NCBI GenBank assembly: GCA_951394045.1
Contig: OX595988.1
Span: 1,512,501 to 1,576,500 of the forward strand
Reading direction: 5' to 3'
Origin: Nitzschia sp. DOCU1
Lineage: Eukaryota; Bacillariophyta; Bacillariophyceae; Bacillariales; Bacillariaceae
DNA: 64,000 bases
The notes under the pieces were generated by a model. That model worked only from the letters and a program-made list of their open reading frames with translations. It was not told the DNA's origin and searched no databases. Of this stretch, positions 62,542 through 64,000 are shown piece by piece (the first letter of the stretch is position 1; every line of letters begins with the position of its first letter). The position numbers and the translations under genes are program-made.

Positions 62542-64000
62542 TTAAAGCCCAAACACGGTGCCGATAATGGCGACACCAAAACCGGCGATCACAAAAGCCC
62601 AATACATGGCTTTCTCAAGAAAGCCCAACTTGTGGCCAAACAATTTGAGGTAGGCTGCTGCTGGAAAGATTACGGAAACAGTCATGGTACAAATCATTCC
62701 AACCATGGAGCAGAGAAAACTAAAGGACGGCACATAAATTGCAACAAGCAGGGCCAAAACCAAGAGAAACACTTTGATAAGTGCCGAAGCAATGACCATG
62801 TCATTATCGCTCGACATGTAGGGAGCCACGATTTCTTCCATGCCGATTGCCAAGGGGAACATGGTCAAAGTCAATTTGGAAAAGGCCGTCAACACCATGA
62901 GATACGTCAAGATCGTCATTGCCAAAGCTGCGTGCGAGTTTTGCTCCAAAGAAATGGTAACTTGGTCAAAAACAAGGTCGCCAAACATTGCATAACCACT
63001 CAAGCCGACAGCCAAGCAACACGTCATGACAACCAAAAAGGACCAGTCTACCACCTTCTCAAAATCTTGCGGCCTTTGCATTGAACTGTAGATCGATGGA
63101 ATGATAGCATGACCGGAAAAGCAGTAGGCAACCAGTCCAAATGCAATGGCCATTCCATTGACATGAAAAAGGTCGTGGTATGGAGGTGGCGGAGGATGGT
63201 CTAGTCGGCTTGAAGCTTCTTGCGTCAAATCTCCTTCAAATGCAAATGCTAAAATGACCGCTGCGACAACACAAACCGTAGCGAAGGTGCCAACCATACT
63301 CAAGTAGGACAGCAACTTTGCCGTTCGTAGCAGCACAATGGGTATTGCAGAGGCAAAGCAGCAGCCAACCATGAGATGTGTCGTGGAAATTTGTGGGAAT
63401 AGCGTATGGAGATGGTCACCAATCGACACAAGAAAGATACAGATGCAAGAAAAAAGCTCAAAATATAGCACAATGGCCAAAATCAAGGCACCCCAGTATC
63501 CAAACGCCTGTCGTGCAATATCAGGGAACGAACTTATCGGTTTTCGCATTCTGGCTTCGGGCACGGATCCGGCTTGTAGTGGGGTTTTCCAAGGGGAATC
63601 GTCAAAGTAGGCAGCTGGACGAGGATCACCATTAAGCTCTCTGCCGATCAGAATGGAAGTCTTCCAGCAAATGAATCCAAGCACGACAACCGCAAATGTA
63701 CCTCCCAACACACCTGCTTTTGCACAAGAATATGGAAGGCCCAACAAACCGACTCCCTATGATGGAACTATGTTAGTCTGAAACGTCCATATGCTTATTG
63801 CACGCCCTGTCTGTCGATTTTAAACGTACCATCAAGATATTTGCGAGGTTGAACGCGCATTGTGCAGAGGTCGCCTTTCCTTCGATGTTTTTGTGTCTTT
63901 CTAGGCGATCCACCATTCCCTTTTTCGACGCCTTGATAGCTGCTTGGTCTCGACCAAACGACGGCGACCCGTCCCCGTTCTCTTGCTTTTGCGCCTTTTT
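62542..64000 (-). CDS. AAAP-family amino-acid transporter, 5' end outside window
   Basis: Exon 62542-63756 and a partial exon 63830-64000 join over a 73-bp intron (GTACGT donor, CATAG acceptor, CTAAC branch-like site). The join restores the family signature NLANILM-GVGLLGLPYSCAKAG. About ten or eleven hydrophobic segments follow, including FGLVAYCFSGHAIIPSIYSSM and LSGYAMFGDLVFDQVTISL, which match the vacuolar AVT/VIAAT branch of amino-acid/auxin permeases. The visible part of exon 1 encodes a basic tail (QAAIKASKKGMVDRL). Such proteins move neutral amino acids with protons across vacuolar or plasma membranes. The start codon lies beyond the window. Confidence 0.85.

Overview
The window looks like nuclear DNA of a diatom, most probably the pennate Phaeodactylum tricornutum or a close relative. 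The evidence is an SLC4 bicarbonate transporter with a diatom-type signal peptide and plastid presequence, gypsy and copia elements of the stramenopile type, few and short GT-AG introns (50-103 bp), and tightly packed genes on both strands. The species call is inference; no rRNA or barcode gene is present.

Layout. (1) 0.3-3.5 kb: two minus-strand genes, a Golgi-type sulfotransferase-like protein and a kynurenine-3-monooxygenase-like flavoprotein that carries a frameshift. (2) 3.6-31.2 kb: a retrotransposon stack. A copia element (3609-15913) is split inside its reverse transcriptase by gypsy A copy 1 (5423-11024). Only 88 bp further on lies gypsy B (16002-21642, plus strand). Next comes an LRR gene broken by gypsy A copy 2, which is itself broken by gypsy A copy 3. 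The stack ends in a 200-N gap at 31152-31351 that is too short for what must be missing. (3) 31.5-36.5 kb: a low-complexity hypothetical gene, a two-exon membrane protein, and an unusual 1.7-kb degenerate tandem array. (4) 36.5-43.6 kb: a two-domain AAA+ ATPase, the plastid-targeted SLC4 gene and ARP6. (5) 43.66-49.03 kb: gypsy C, complete, with apparently identical LTRs and one open gag-pol ORF, inserted just upstream of ARP6. Beside it is a fold-back (MITE-like) element. (6) 49.4-64 kb: ordinary gene-dense DNA with PEX10, a small hypothetical, a CWC27-type cyclophilin, PDAT, a small CaaX-box protein, MO25, a multi-pass membrane protein and the 3' part of an amino-acid permease.

The host genes do not form a pathway. 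Neighbours are housekeeping genes for the peroxisome, spliceosome, chromatin, lipid metabolism and transport. The coherent story is in the retroelements. All three gypsy families have a perfect 10-12 bp palindrome at the place where a tRNA primer-binding site should start. All three have a Gag zinc knuckle of the form C-X2-H-X4/5-H-X4-C. In families A and B, gag and pol lie in one frame separated by a single UGA. Together these point to a shared priming, dimerisation and translation strategy that differs from textbook gypsy elements.

Start codons were placed at in-frame ATGs where the longer open frame began at TTG or GTG. Exon junctions were inferred by hand from GT-AG sites and continuity of family homology.
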